Below, piece by piece: positions 26,905 through 36,422 of a stretch of 64,000 nucleotides of DNA. A program made the translations under genes and the position numbers. Position 1 is the first letter of the stretch. Every line of letters starts with the position of its first letter. Below the pieces are notes generated by a model that saw only the letters and a list, made by a program, of their open reading frames with translations, was not told the DNA's origin and searched no databases. Source of the stretch: Micropruina sonneratiae (lineage in GTDB: Bacteria; Actinomycetota; Actinomycetes; Propionibacteriales; Propionibacteriaceae). The stretch is taken from NCBI RefSeq assembly GCF_025972045.1, contig NZ_JAPDHX010000001.1, forward strand, positions 519,181 to 583,180, written 5' to 3'.

Positions 26905-27858
26905 TCAGATGTCGATCGGGATGACCGCGCCGACGACCTGCCCGCGGCCGTAGATCGGCATGTCCATCATCCGGGTGCGCAGCGGGGCATCCCCGAGCCA
27001 CAGCCTGCGCAGCACCGCACCCATCACCACCGGACGGGCCCGGATGCCACCGTCGGCGATCTTCAGGGCGATCCCGCGGCCGTCCGGCAGGCCGGCGGCG
27101 TAGACGCCCTCGGCGCCGTCCTTGGCGATCATGCCCGGAATGCCGCGCATCAGGTCGGTGACGTCTCGCCCGGTGCCGCCGACCAGTTCGGGGTGGGCGC
27201 GCATGGCGTCCGCCACCTCCTTCTCGGCGCCCTCGGTGGCCGCCGCGAGCATGCCGTACATCCGCGCCAGGCCGACCAGGCTCACCCCGAGGGCCGGCGC
27301 GCCGCACCCGTCGATGGAGGTCCACGCGACGCGCATGCCGAAGCCGCGGATCGTCTCGATGACGGCCTGCTGGGTGGGGTGCCCACGGTTCAGGTAGGTC
27401 TCCAGCGGCCAGTCGTTGACCACGCAGGTGGCCAGCATCGCCGCGTGCTTGCCGGAGCAGTTCTGCGCCAGCGAACTGGGGCCGCGGCGTTCGGCGATCC
27501 ACTCGTTGCGCTGGGCGTCCATCAGCGGCAGGTCCGGAGTGTTGCGCAGCGCCGACTCGTCCAGCCCCGCACCGTGCAACAGGTCGAGCACCGTCTGCAG
27601 ATGCATCGGCTCGCCGGAATGGCTGGCGCAGGCCACCGCCAGCTGGTCGGACGGCACCTGCAGCCCGCACCGCACCATCGCCAGCGCCTGGATCGGCTTC
27701 AGCGACGAGCGCGGCAGGATGTTGGACTGGTAGTCGCCCCGGCTGTACGACACGGAGCCGTCGGCCCGGGTGACGACCACGATGCCGCGGTGGCTCGACT
27801 CGACGAAGCCGTTGCGGACCACCTGCGCCACCACGGGCGGATCGCCGACATTCACCAC
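26905..27858 (-). CDS. L-asparaginase II family (thermolabile type)
   Basis: The 317-residue protein matches the Rhizobium-type asparaginase II family that hydrolyses asparagine to aspartate and ammonia, a fold unrelated to E. coli asparaginases. Family features are SRGD, RSSLKPIQALA near residue 50, ASHSGEP and NCSGKHAAML near residue 128, which carries active-site residues. A GTG at 27858 or 27855 is the likely start; neither has a strong ribosome-binding site. It is followed by the 104-nt palindromic element and shares its strand with the upstream glycosyltransferase genes. Confidence 0.88.
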   Translation of the reverse strand: MVNVGDPPVVAQVVRNGFVESSHRGIVVVTRADGSVSYSRGDYQSNILPRSSLKPIQALAMVRCGLQVPSDQLAVACASHSGEPMHLQTVLDLLHGAGLDESALRNTPDLPLMDAQRNEWIAERRGPSSLAQNCSGKHAAMLATCVVNDWPLETYLNRGHPTQQAVIETIRGFGMRVAWTSIDGCGAPALGVSLVGLARMYGMLAAATEGAEKEVADAMRAHPELVGGTGRDVTDLMRGIPGMIAKDGAEGVYAAGLPDGRGIALKIADGGIRARPVVMGAVLRRLWLGDAPLRTRMMDMPIYGRGQVVGAVIPIDI

Positions 27859-27868
27859 GGCGGGGAGT

Positions 27869-29104
27869 CTAGTGGTGCGATGCCCGCCGGCGCCCCAGCA
27901 CAACGGTGAGCGCGGCGAAGCGGACGCCGGTGGCGACCGCGTTGGCCACCGCCAGCACCAGCAGCTCGACCCAGCGGGCGGCGTCCGGCGCTAGTTGGTG
28001 CAGCACCGCCAGCGACCCGCTGGTCAGCCCCAGCGCCACCGCGAACGCGGCCAGTCCGGTGGCGTGGTGGCCGAGCAGGCCACTGCGTCCGCGCACCCCG
28101 AAGGTGAACACCCGGTTGGCCGCGGTGTTGGCGACCGCCGTGACGGCGAGCGCGGTCAGGTTGGCCGTCTGGGCGTCCAGCATCAGCCGCAGCAGCAGGT
28201 AGAGCCCGACGTAGGCCAGCGTGGAGGCGACTCCGACCGCCGCGAACCGGACCAGCCGGCCGAGCAGCCCGGCCGGCACCCCTGGCACGGCTGCCGGCAG
28301 GGCCGGACGGCCCAGTTCGGCACGGATCGCCGCGACCGGGATGCGGCCGCTGCTCAGCCCGCGCAGCAGCCGCCACACCCCGCGCAGGTCCTCGGCGGCG
28401 GTCGCCGCCACGTCGACGGTGCTGCCCGGGTCGTCGATCCAGTCCACCGGTACTTCGTGGATGCGCAGCCCGGCTCGTTGCGCGAGGACGAGCAGTTCGG
28501 TGTCGAAGAACCAGTTGGTGTCCTCGACCAGCGGCAGCAACCGGTGCGCGACGTCGGCCCGCATCGCCTTGAAGCCGCATTGGGCGTCGCTGAACGACAC
28601 CCGCAGCGCGCCCTTCAGGATGAGGTTGTAGGCGCGCGACACGAACTCGCGCTTCGGGCCGCGGACGACCCGCGAACCGACTGCCAGCCGGGTGCCGATC
28701 GCCACCTCGCTGTGGCCGCTGACCAGCGGCGCCAGCAGCACCGGCAGGGCGGCCAGGTCGGTGGAGAGGTCGACGTCGACGTAGCAGACCACATCGGCAT
28801 CGCTGGCCAGCCAGACCTTCTTCAGCGCCCCGCCGCGGCCCTTGGCTTCCAGGTGCACCACCCGGACGCCGTCGAGTTCGGCCGCCAGCGCGCGGCCGAT
28901 CGCCAGGGTGTCGTCGGTCGAGGCGTTGTCGGCGATCGTCACCAGGTGCGCGTAGGGCAGACAGGCGTCCAGGAAGGCGACCAGCCGGCGCACCGAGCGG
29001 GCCAGGTCGGCCGCCTCGTTGTACACCGGGACGACGATCTCCACCGTGGCTCGCGCCGCCTCGGAGATCCGGACGCCGCCGCGCCGGTCCTCGGTCATCG
29101 TCAT
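27869..29104 (-). CDS. family 2 glycosyltransferase fused to GtrA domain
   Basis: The 411-residue protein has an N-terminal GT2 domain (about 1-260) like polyprenyl-phosphate hexose synthases, with VVPVYNEAADL, DNASTDDT and the DVDLSTD metal-binding motif, then a GtrA membrane domain with four helices (about 285-405). It likely transfers a sugar from a nucleotide donor to polyprenyl phosphate and helps flip it. The downstream-acting partner is the GT39 membrane transferase encoded immediately upstream. The ATG at 29104 has AGGTGA upstream; a GTG at 29113 overlaps the preceding stop. Confidence 0.88.
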   Translation of the reverse strand: MTMTEDRRGGVRISEAARATVEIVVPVYNEAADLARSVRRLVAFLDACLPYAHLVTIADNASTDDTLAIGRALAAELDGVRVVHLEAKGRGGALKKVWLASDADVVCYVDVDLSTDLAALPVLLAPLVSGHSEVAIGTRLAVGSRVVRGPKREFVSRAYNLILKGALRVSFSDAQCGFKAMRADVAHRLLPLVEDTNWFFDTELLVLAQRAGLRIHEVPVDWIDDPGSTVDVAATAAEDLRGVWRLLRGLSSGRIPVAAIRAELGRPALPAAVPGVPAGLLGRLVRFAAVGVASTLAYVGLYLLLRLMLDAQTANLTALAVTAVANTAANRVFTFGVRGRSGLLGHHATGLAAFAVALGLTSGSLAVLHQLAPDAARWVELLVLAVANAVATGVRFAALTVVLGRRRASHH

Positions 29105-29109
29105 CGCGC

Positions 29110-31158
29110 TCACCTGCCGCTCAGGTCGTAGACGGTGGTGCCGCCGGCGGTGGTCGCGGTGTAGTTCTGCTGCACCCAGTCGGCGATCTGCGATGCGACG
29201 TCGCTGCCGCCGTTCTGGCCGCCGAAGTTGCCGCCGCCGATGAAGTAGTGGATCTTTCCCTCGGCCACCCACTGCTGGAACTGCGCCAGTGTCGGGAACG
29301 GGTCGGAGCCGTTGAACCCGCCGATCGCCATCACCGCGTCACCGGTCGCCAACTGGTAGCTGGCGGCGTTCTGGGCACCGGTGGTGGCCGCCACCCAGGT
29401 GTAGTCGGCGGCGTCGGTCTCGAGCAGGCTGAGCAGGTCGGTGGAGACGGTGGTTCCGTTGAGCAGGCCGCCGCGCCCGCCTCCGGCGCCACCTGTGCCG
29501 CCGCCACCACCTGCCCCCCCGCCGCCACCGCGGCTGGGAGCGCCGCCACCGCCCCCGCCGCGACCGGGGCCGCGGCCGGTGGCCGACGAGCCGGACAACC
29601 CGCTGCTGGTCGGGCCCGCGGTCACGATCGAGCCGGTGTGCGGGGTGGCCGCGGTGTTCAGCGAGTACGCCGCCGGACCGGCCAGCGCGGCGACCACCGC
29701 CACGCTGAGTGCCGCCGTCTGCAGCGCCCGCGCCACCGCCGGGCCGAACAGGAACACCACCGCGCAGCCGGTCAGCAGCGCCGCCGCGACCAGCGAGACG
29801 ATCAGGTACACGCCGCCGGCGACCGACGCCAGGGCGACCCCCCACGCACCGGTGGCCAGCGCCGCGACCGCCAACGCCACCCGGACCGGCCAGCCGCGCC
29901 GCCCCGCCCAGGCGACGCTGCCGCCGAGCGCCAGGGTGGCGCCGATCGCCGGGGCCAGCGCCACCGTGTAGTAGTCGTGGTAGATGCCGGCCATGAAGCT
30001 GAACACCAGCGTGTTGACCACCAGCCAGCTGCCGAACAGCAGCAGGGCGCCGGTGGTGCGGGTGCGGCCCGTCTCGGGCCCGCCGTGCAGCGCCGTGGCC
30101 CAGCCGCGGCGTCCGAGCAGCAGCAGCGCGACCACGCCCAGCAGCAGCGCCCCCGGGATCAGCCACGAGACCATCTCGCCCGACAGCGTGGTGAACATCC
30201 GCAACAGGCCGATGCTGCCCCAACGACCCGCCGAGCTGCCGACCGAGCCGGTCTCGTCGCCGTTCAACCGGCCGAGCCCGTTGTAGCCGAAGGTGAGTTC
30301 GAGGATCGAGTTGGTCTGCGAGCCGCCGATGTAGGGCCGCCACGACTGCGGGACCAGCTCGACGATCGCCACCCACCAGCCGAACGCCAGCACCATCGCC
30401 CCGAAAGCGGTCAGCAGGTCGACCAGCTTGCGGCGCCAGGACGCCGGGGCGGCCACCGCGTAGGCGAGCACCAGGGAGGGCAGGATGACGAACGCCTGCA
30501 GCATCTTGGCCAGGAAGCCGAGCCCGACCAGTGCCCCGGCCAGCGCCAGCCGGCCGCGCGAGGCGGTCTCGGCCGCGCGCAGGGTGAGCGCGGCGGCGGC
30601 CACGTAGCAGAACACCATCAGGGCGTCGGGGTTGTTGAACCGGAACATCAGTGTCGCCGCGGGGGTCAGCGCGAACGCCAGGGCCGCCACGACGCCGGCC
30701 CAGTGCGCCCGGGCCGGCGACCCGGAGCGCGCCAGCGAGCGGCGCACCGTGCCGTACAGGATCCACGCCGAGCCGACGCCGAGCAGCGCCTGCGGCAGCA
30801 GGATGCTCCACGAGCTGAGCCCGAAGATGCGCACCGAGAGCCCCATCAACCACAGGGCGGCGGGAGTCTTGTCGACGGTGATCGCGTTGCCGGCGTCCAA
30901 CGAGCCGAAGAAGAACGCCTTCCACGACTCGGCGCCGGCCTGCACCGCTGCGCTGTAGAACGAGTTCGCCCAGCCGGAGGCCGCCAGGTTCCAGGTGTAC
31001 AGCGCCGCCACGGCGGACAGGGTCAGCGCCAGGGAGACCAGCCGGGTGGAGCGGCGCAGGCCATGGCCGGGCGGCACCCTGCCGGAAGCGGTCGCGGCCG
31101 GAGGAGCGGACGCCCCGGCGTCCGCTCCGGCTGCTGCGTCGATGGCTGAAGCGGTCAT
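29110..31158 (-). CDS. GT39-family membrane glycosyltransferase (ArnT/PMT-like)
   Basis: The 682-residue protein has about eleven membrane helices and an extracytoplasmic loop typical of GT39 lipid-linked sugar transferases, with acidic residues after the first helix (GNAITVDKTPAALWLMG) and the RFNNPDALM segment. It would use polyprenyl-phosphate sugar made by the neighbouring GT2-GtrA protein to decorate proteins or envelope glycans. Before the C-terminal soluble domain (about 575-682) lies a very glycine-rich stretch (about 520-570). ATG at 31158. Confidence 0.85.
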   Translation of the reverse strand: MTASAIDAAAGADAGASAPPAATASGRVPPGHGLRRSTRLVSLALTLSAVAALYTWNLAASGWANSFYSAAVQAGAESWKAFFFGSLDAGNAITVDKTPAALWLMGLSVRIFGLSSWSILLPQALLGVGSAWILYGTVRRSLARSGSPARAHWAGVVAALAFALTPAATLMFRFNNPDALMVFCYVAAAALTLRAAETASRGRLALAGALVGLGFLAKMLQAFVILPSLVLAYAVAAPASWRRKLVDLLTAFGAMVLAFGWWVAIVELVPQSWRPYIGGSQTNSILELTFGYNGLGRLNGDETGSVGSSAGRWGSIGLLRMFTTLSGEMVSWLIPGALLLGVVALLLLGRRGWATALHGGPETGRTRTTGALLLFGSWLVVNTLVFSFMAGIYHDYYTVALAPAIGATLALGGSVAWAGRRGWPVRVALAVAALATGAWGVALASVAGGVYLIVSLVAAALLTGCAVVFLFGPAVARALQTAALSVAVVAALAGPAAYSLNTAATPHTGSIVTAGPTSSGLSGSSATGRGPGRGGGGGGAPSRGGGGGAGGGGGTGGAGGGRGGLLNGTTVSTDLLSLLETDAADYTWVAATTGAQNAASYQLATGDAVMAIGGFNGSDPFPTLAQFQQWVAEGKIHYFIGGGNFGGQNGGSDVASQIADWVQQNYTATTAGGTTVYDLSGR

Positions 31159-31260
31159 GCTCTCAAGCGTCCGGACCGGTTCTGTCGCCCGGCTGGGGTC
31201 GCCCTGTGCCACCTCTGTGAGCCCCGTCACGCGCGTGAACGCCCGCCGCTGCACCGCGTT

Positions 31261-31290
31261 TTGACCCCGCCGGGGGCGGACGAGTAACCT
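31261..31290 (+). promoter_or_regulatory. promoter of the rplM-rpsI-glmM operon
   Basis: TTGACC (31261-31266) and TAACCT (31285-31290) are separated by 18 bp, a good match to a vegetative sigma promoter. The leader to the GTG at 31370 contains a TCTGCC/GGCAGA hairpin (about 31313-31326) that may serve autoregulation by L13, an inference from its position. Confidence 0.65.
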
Positions 31291-31369
31291 TAATCGCTGT
31301 TGCGCTGTGGTCTGCCCGTGGCAGATCCCGCACTGACAGAACAGCTAACAATGGAAGTGGTCCACGAGC

Positions 31370-31813
31370 GTGTCTACGTACAGCCCCAAGCCGGGTGAAA
31401 TCACCCGTAACTGGCATGTGATCGATGCCTCCGATGTCGTTCTCGGCCGGCTGGCGGTCACCGCCGCCACTCTGCTGCGGGGCAAGCACAAGGCGCAGTT
31501 CGCGCCGCACGTCGACACCGGTGACTTCGTGATCGTCGTGAACGCCTCCAAGATCGCGCTGACCGGCAACAAGCGGACGGCCAAGCTGGCGCACCGGCAC
31601 TCGGGGCGTCCCGGCGGCCTGAAGTCCGTCCCCTACGGCGAGCTGCTCGACAAGGACCCGCGCGCCGCCGTCGAGCGTGCCGTGTGGGGCATGCTGCCCA
31701 AGAACAAGCTCAGCCGTCAGCTGCTCAGCAAGCTGAAGGTGTACGCGGGCCCCGAGCACCCGCACGCCGCGCAGCAGCCGCAGCCGTACCAGATCACCCA
31801 GATCGCTCAGTGA
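31370..31813 (+). CDS. rplM: 50S ribosomal protein L13
   Basis: The 147-residue protein shows the L13 hallmarks [15 protein letters not shown] near the start, GDFVIVVNA and the [22 protein letters not shown] block. It is an early-assembly protein of the large subunit. The GTG start gives the correct N-terminus. It is followed 17 nt later by rpsI, the conserved bacterial order. Confidence 0.97.
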   Translation: MSTYSPKPGEITRNWHVIDASDVVLGRLAVTAATLLRGKHKAQFAPHVDTGDFVIVVNASKIALTGNKRTAKLAHRHSGRPGGLKSVPYGELLDKDPRAAVERAVWGMLPKNKLSRQLLSKLKVYAGPEHPHAAQQPQPYQITQIAQ

Positions 31814-31830
31814 GAGCCGAAGGAAGCACC

Positions 31831-32343
31831 GTGACCGAGACCGTGGAGACCACCACCGAGGAGTTCGCTCCGTTCACCGACGGTGAGCGCGAGATCGCCT
31901 ACCGCGCCGAGGCCGCGCCGTCGTCCGCCGCTCCGGGCGAGCGCCCCGCGGTGATCGGCCAGGCCGACGCCACCGGCCGCCGCAAGGAGGCCATCGCCCG
32001 CGTCCGGCTGACCCCGGGCACCGGCCAGTGGACGATCAACGGTCGCTCGCTCGAGGAGTACTTCCCGAACAAGCTGCACCAGCAGACCGTCAGCGAGCCC
32101 TTCGAGACCGCCGCGGTCGCCGGCTCCTACGACGTGGTCGCCAAGATCGTCGGCGGCGGCGTCACCGGCCAGGCCGGTGCGCTGCGCCTGGGCATCGCCC
32201 GGGCGCTGAATGCCGTGGACGCCGAGGCGTCCCGTCCCGCCCTGAAGAAGGCCGGCCTGCTGACCCGGGACGCCCGCGTCAAGGAGCGCAAGAAGGCAGG
32301 CTTGAAGAAGGCCCGCAAGGCGCCGCAGTACAGCAAGCGCTGA
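31831..32343 (+). CDS. rpsI: 30S ribosomal protein S9
   Basis: The 170-residue protein has an acidic N-terminal extension of about 40 residues, frequent in actinobacteria, then the conserved S9 core starting [12 protein letters not shown] and ending in the basic QYSKR tail that contacts the P-site tRNA. GTG start follows AAGGAAG. It is co-transcribed with rplM and glmM. Confidence 0.97.
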   Translation: MTETVETTTEEFAPFTDGEREIAYRAEAAPSSAAPGERPAVIGQADATGRRKEAIARVRLTPGTGQWTINGRSLEEYFPNKLHQQTVSEPFETAAVAGSYDVVAKIVGGGVTGQAGALRLGIARALNAVDAEASRPALKKAGLLTRDARVKERKKAGLKKARKAPQYSKR

Positions 32344-32350
32344 TCGGCGC

Positions 32351-33703
32351 ATGGCGCGCCTCTTCGGCACCGACGGTGTCCGCGGTCGGGCCAACGCCGA
32401 GCTGACCGCCGAACTGGCCCTCGATCTGGCCGTCGCCGCCGCCCACGTGCTGGGCGAGGCGGGGGTGTTCGAGGGCCGTCGGCCGTTCGCGCTCGTCGGT
32501 CGCGACACCCGCGCCTCGGGCGAGTTCCTCGAGGCGGCGGTGGTGGCCGGGCTCGCCTCGGCCGGCGTGGACGTGGTCCGGCTGGGGGTCATCCCCACCC
32601 CCGGGGTCGCCTACCTGACCGCTGCGCTGGACGCCGACCTCGCCGTGATGTTGTCGGCCAGCCACAACCCGATGCCGGACAACGGCATCAAGTTCTTCGC
32701 CCGCGGCGGCGTGAAGCTCGACGACGACGTCGAGGACGCCATCGAGCAGCGGCTGGGCGAGTCCTGGGAGCGGCCGATCGGGGCCGCCGTCGGACGGGTC
32801 CGGGACGACCTCGGCGCCGTCGAGGGCTACATCGCCCACCTGGTCGCCAGCCTGGGCCAGGACGCCTCCCTCGCCCCGCTCAAGGTCGTCATCGACACCG
32901 CCAACGGGGCAGCCTCGCTGACCGCGCTGGCCGCCTTCGACGCACAGGGCGCGACGGTGATCCCGTTGCACGCCGAACCCGACGGACTCAACATCAACGA
33001 CAACTGTGGCTCGACCCATCCCGAGTCGCTGCAGGCCGCGGTGGTCGAGCACGGCGCCGACCTGGGCATCGGGCTCGACGGCGACGCCGACCGCTGCCTC
33101 GCCGTGGACGCCACCGGCGCCATGGTCGACGGCGACCAGATCCTGGCCATCCTGGCGCTGGCGATGAAGGAGGACCACGCGCTGCACAGCGACACCGTGG
33201 TCGGCACGGTGATGAGCAATCTGGGCTTCATCATCGCCATGCGCGAGCACGGCATCCGGGTCGACACCGCCAAGGTGGGCGACCGGTACGTGCTCGAGTC
33301 GATGAACGCCAACGGCTTCACCCTGGGCGGCGAGCAGTCCGGGCACGTGATCATGAGCGAGTTCGCCACCACCGGCGACGGGGTGCTGACCGCGTTGCAC
33401 CTCGCGGCCCGGATGGCCCGTACCGGCAAGCCGCTGGCCGAGCTGGCCTCCGTGATGACCCGGCTGCCCCAGGTGATGATCAACGTGCCCAACGTCAACA
33501 AGGTGCGGGCCGGTCTCGACCCGGTGCTGAACTCCGCGGTGACGGCGGCGTCACGCGAACTGGGTGATACCGGGCGGGTGCTGCTGCGTCCGTCGGGGAC
33601 CGAGCCGCTGGTGCGGGTGATGGTCGAAGCCGCCAGCCACGAGCAGGCGCAGCAGGTCGCCGAACGGCTCGTCGCGGTGGTGCAGGACCGGCTGGCCCTG
33701 TAG
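32351..33703 (+). CDS. glmM: phosphoglucosamine mutase
   Basis: The 450-residue enzyme interconverts glucosamine-6-phosphate and glucosamine-1-phosphate for UDP-GlcNAc and peptidoglycan synthesis. The active-site phosphoserine is Ser104 in SASHNP; the metal-binding loop is GLDGDADRC, and the C-terminal [12 protein letters not shown] binds phosphate. It starts seven bases after rpsI, a common actinobacterial arrangement, and glmS, which supplies its substrate, lies 11 kb downstream in the window. Confidence 0.97.
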   Translation: MARLFGTDGVRGRANAELTAELALDLAVAAAHVLGEAGVFEGRRPFALVGRDTRASGEFLEAAVVAGLASAGVDVVRLGVIPTPGVAYLTAALDADLAVMLSASHNPMPDNGIKFFARGGVKLDDDVEDAIEQRLGESWERPIGAAVGRVRDDLGAVEGYIAHLVASLGQDASLAPLKVVIDTANGAASLTALAAFDAQGATVIPLHAEPDGLNINDNCGSTHPESLQAAVVEHGADLGIGLDGDADRCLAVDATGAMVDGDQILAILALAMKEDHALHSDTVVGTVMSNLGFIIAMREHGIRVDTAKVGDRYVLESMNANGFTLGGEQSGHVIMSEFATTGDGVLTALHLAARMARTGKPLAELASVMTRLPQVMINVPNVNKVRAGLDPVLNSAVTAASRELGDTGRVLLRPSGTEPLVRVMVEAASHEQAQQVAERLVAVVQDRLAL

Positions 33704-33948
33704 CGCTCGGGTGCCTGCCGGTCGGCACACCCGCGGCCGCAGATTTCCCAAATTATCGTCACCTTTGGCGTTGCTTTACTCACCTTTAACACTTCGCAGC
33801 TCGTTTTCGTGCCCATATCTATTGCTTGCCGCATTCCGCGGGTGGCAGTGTGTCGATGCCGGTTCGCCCCCAGCCCGTCGGGTGTTGTTCACCCAACGAT
33901 CTGACGGGGGTTCCCGCACTCCACGTGACCACTCGAGAGAAGTGCGAC
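33704..33948 (+). promoter_or_regulatory. AT-richer leader region of the amino-acid permease gene
   Basis: This 245-nt gap is much more AT-rich at 33740-33835 than its neighbours and probably holds the permease promoter. Near its end GGGTG/CACCC (about 33880-33895) is nested inside CCCGTC/GACGGG (about 33875-33909), a two-level hairpin 40 nt before the ATG. No named riboswitch or T-box core was recognised. Confidence 0.4.
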
Positions 33949-35484
33949 ATGACAGACACCCGCTCCCCGGAAATCTCCCACCTGGACGCCGAACAGGTCG
34001 GTTACAAACAGAGCCTCGGACGCCGGCACGTCCAGATGATCGCGATCGGTGGAGCCATCGGCACCGGTCTGTTCCTGGGCTCGGCCTCGCGGCTGCACAA
34101 CACCGGTCCCGCCCTGGTGCTCAGCTACGCGTTCGTCGGCCTGATCGCCTACTTCCTGATGCGGGCGCTGGGTGAACTCGTGCTGCACCGGCCCACCTCG
34201 GGCGCCTTCGTGTCCTACATGCGCGAGTTCTTCGGTGAGAAGTGGGCCTTCGTCACCGGCTGGATCTATTGGGGCAACTGGGCCCTGACCGGCATCGCCG
34301 ACCTGTCCGCGGTCGGGCTGTACATGCAGTTCTGGTTCCCGACGCTGGACACCTGGATCACGGTGCTGGTCGGCCTGGTGGTCGTGCTGGCGGTCAACCT
34401 GATGTCGGCGAAGGCGTTCGGTGAGTTCGAGTTCTGGGCCGCGATCCTGAAGGTGGGCGCCATCGGCATCTTCCTGGTCGTCGGCCTGGTGGTGGTGCTG
34501 GGCCAGTTCGAGATCGCCGGCCACAAGGCTGGCTTCCAGAACCTGTGGAGCAACCCGGGCGGCTTCTGGCCGACTGAGGCGCCCTACGTCTGGTACGGCC
34601 CGCTGCTGGTGATGTCGGGCGTGGTGTTCGCCTACGCGGCGATCGAGATGGTCGGTGTCGCGGCCGGCGAGATGCAGAACGCCGCCCGCGAGGTGCCCAA
34701 GGCGGTGAACGCGGTCATCATGCGGATCGCGGTGTTCTACGTCGGCTCGCTGCTGCTGCTGGTGTCGATGCTGCCCACCGAGGACTACAAGCCCGGGATC
34801 AGTCCCTTCGTGACGGTTTTCAGTGCGCTGGGCCTGGACTGGATGAGCGCGGCGATCCAGGCGATCCTGATCATCGCGGCGATGTCGAGCCTCAACGCGG
34901 GCATGTTCTCCACCGGACGCGTGCTGCGCAGCCTCGGCATGTCGCAGCAGGCGCCGAAGTTCACCCTGAAGATGAGCGAGTCCGGCGTCCCCTGGGCCGG
35001 CATCGTGATGACCGCCTGCGTGATGGCCCTGGGTGCGGTGTTGAACGCCTTCGTCCCGGACGCCTTCGAACTGGCGCTCGAGGCCACGGCGATCATGATC
35101 GTGTTCACCTGGGCGACGATCTTCGTCTGCCAGCTGCGGCTGCGGCAACTGATCAACAAGGGGGTCATCCCGCCGACCCCCTTCCCGGCCCCCGGCTATC
35201 CGTGGACGTCGTATGCCGGGCTCGGCTTCCTGGTGTTCGTGGTGATCGGCATCGCCATCTCGGGCTGGCAAAGTGCCACCGACTTCTTCCACAAGATCAA
35301 CTTCCTGGTGGTGGTGTTCGGCATCCCGGTGCTGATCGGGGTGTTGGCGTTGGGCTGGCGGCTCGTCAAACCCAGAGTGGTGGCGCACACCGACGGCAAG
35401 ATCGAGTCGGTGTGGACCGACGAGGGCCCCCGCTACGGCACCGCGGTGGTCGCCGATCCCGACGATGACACCCCCGGCCACTGA
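33949..35484 (+). CDS. APC-family amino acid permease
   Basis: The 511-residue protein has about twelve membrane helices and the AAT-subfamily opening QMIAIGGAIGTGLFLGSAS with the LGEL and GAFVSYMREFFG motifs. Relatives carry GABA, proline, aromatic amino acids or D-serine/D-alanine/glycine by proton symport. Substrate cannot be fixed by eye. ATG 33949 follows GAGAGAAG. A solute-binding lipoprotein gene begins 25 nt downstream, an unusual partner for a secondary transporter. Confidence 0.9.
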   Translation: MTDTRSPEISHLDAEQVGYKQSLGRRHVQMIAIGGAIGTGLFLGSASRLHNTGPALVLSYAFVGLIAYFLMRALGELVLHRPTSGAFVSYMREFFGEKWAFVTGWIYWGNWALTGIADLSAVGLYMQFWFPTLDTWITVLVGLVVVLAVNLMSAKAFGEFEFWAAILKVGAIGIFLVVGLVVVLGQFEIAGHKAGFQNLWSNPGGFWPTEAPYVWYGPLLVMSGVVFAYAAIEMVGVAAGEMQNAAREVPKAVNAVIMRIAVFYVGSLLLLVSMLPTEDYKPGISPFVTVFSALGLDWMSAAIQAILIIAAMSSLNAGMFSTGRVLRSLGMSQQAPKFTLKMSESGVPWAGIVMTACVMALGAVLNAFVPDAFELALEATAIMIVFTWATIFVCQLRLRQLINKGVIPPTPFPAPGYPWTSYAGLGFLVFVVIGIAISGWQSATDFFHKINFLVVVFGIPVLIGVLALGWRLVKPRVVAHTDGKIESVWTDEGPRYGTAVVADPDDDTPGH

Positions 35485-35509
35485 GCCTCGACAGGTCAGG
35501 AGAATCGAC

Positions 35510-36382
35510 ATGACCACACGCAATTCCCTGCCGCGTCGGCTGGCCACGGTCGCCGTCGCCCTCGGCCTGCTTCTCACCGGCTGCACCCAGGGCGGCGAGG
35601 TGAAGGACCCCACCCCGGTCTCGGGCGCCACCTTCTCCTCGCTCCGGATCGGCATCTCCTTCGATCAGCCCGGACTCGGCGTCGCCAAGGAAGCCGGCAC
35701 GTCGGACGGCGTGACGACCGGCACCGACGCGTCCGGCTTCGACGTCGACACCGCCACCTACATCGCCAAGTCGCTGGGTGTGGCTGCGGACACGATCACC
35801 TGGGTGAAGGCCGATCCGGTCGACCGGGAGAAGCTGCTCACCGAGGGCAAGGTCGACATGGTGCTCTCCACCTACACGATCAACGACGAGCGGGCGGCGA
35901 AGGTCGATTTCGCGGGGCCCTACTTCGTCGCCCATCAGGACCTGCTGATCAGGCGCAACGACGAGGAACTGACCGGTGTCGAGCGGCTGGAGGGTCGCAC
36001 CCTGTGTGCCGCCGCCAACACCACCTCGGCGCAGAACGTCCTGGCCCGCTACCAGGGCAACATCGCCCTGGTGCAGCCCAACACGTTCTCCGAATGCGTC
36101 CAGCAACTGGTGAAGGGCACCGTCGACGCGGTGACCACCGACGACATCATCCTGGCCGGCTTCGCCGCCGAGCCTCAGTACAAGGGGGTGTTGAAGGTGG
36201 TCGGCAAGGGCTTCTCCGACGAGCCGTACGGGATTGGCCTGCCGAAGGGGTCCACACTGGTGCCGACGATCAACCAGATCCTCACCAACTACATCGCCGA
36301 CGGTTCCTGGCAGGCGTCGTTGGAGAACACCGTCGGGCCGTCGGGCTACAAGATCCCCAGCCCGCCCACCCCGGGGAAGTGA
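35510..36382 (+). CDS. amino-acid-binding lipoprotein (SBP family 3)
   Basis: The 290-residue protein has a lipoprotein signal peptide with lipobox LLTGC (Cys25) and a family 3 solute-binding domain with GFDVDTATYIAKSLG, DMVLSTYTIN and FAGPYFVAHQDLLIR, typical of GluB-like glutamate or polar amino-acid binding proteins. These normally feed an ABC importer, but no ABC permease or ATPase gene is adjacent; instead it follows an APC permease. ATG 35510 is preceded by AGGAGA. Confidence 0.9.
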   Translation: MTTRNSLPRRLATVAVALGLLLTGCTQGGEVKDPTPVSGATFSSLRIGISFDQPGLGVAKEAGTSDGVTTGTDASGFDVDTATYIAKSLGVAADTITWVKADPVDREKLLTEGKVDMVLSTYTINDERAAKVDFAGPYFVAHQDLLIRRNDEELTGVERLEGRTLCAAANTTSAQNVLARYQGNIALVQPNTFSECVQQLVKGTVDAVTTDDIILAGFAAEPQYKGVLKVVGKGFSDEPYGIGLPKGSTLVPTINQILTNYIADGSWQASLENTVGPSGYKIPSPPTPGK

Positions 36383-36422
36383 GTAGGGCATCAGCGATCC
36401 GGAGCAGCTGACGGTTCAGGCG

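Noticed and set aside
33704-33948. T-box or amino-acid riboswitch before the permease
   Set aside because: Only a nested hairpin was seen; no T-box sequence or other conserved core is present.
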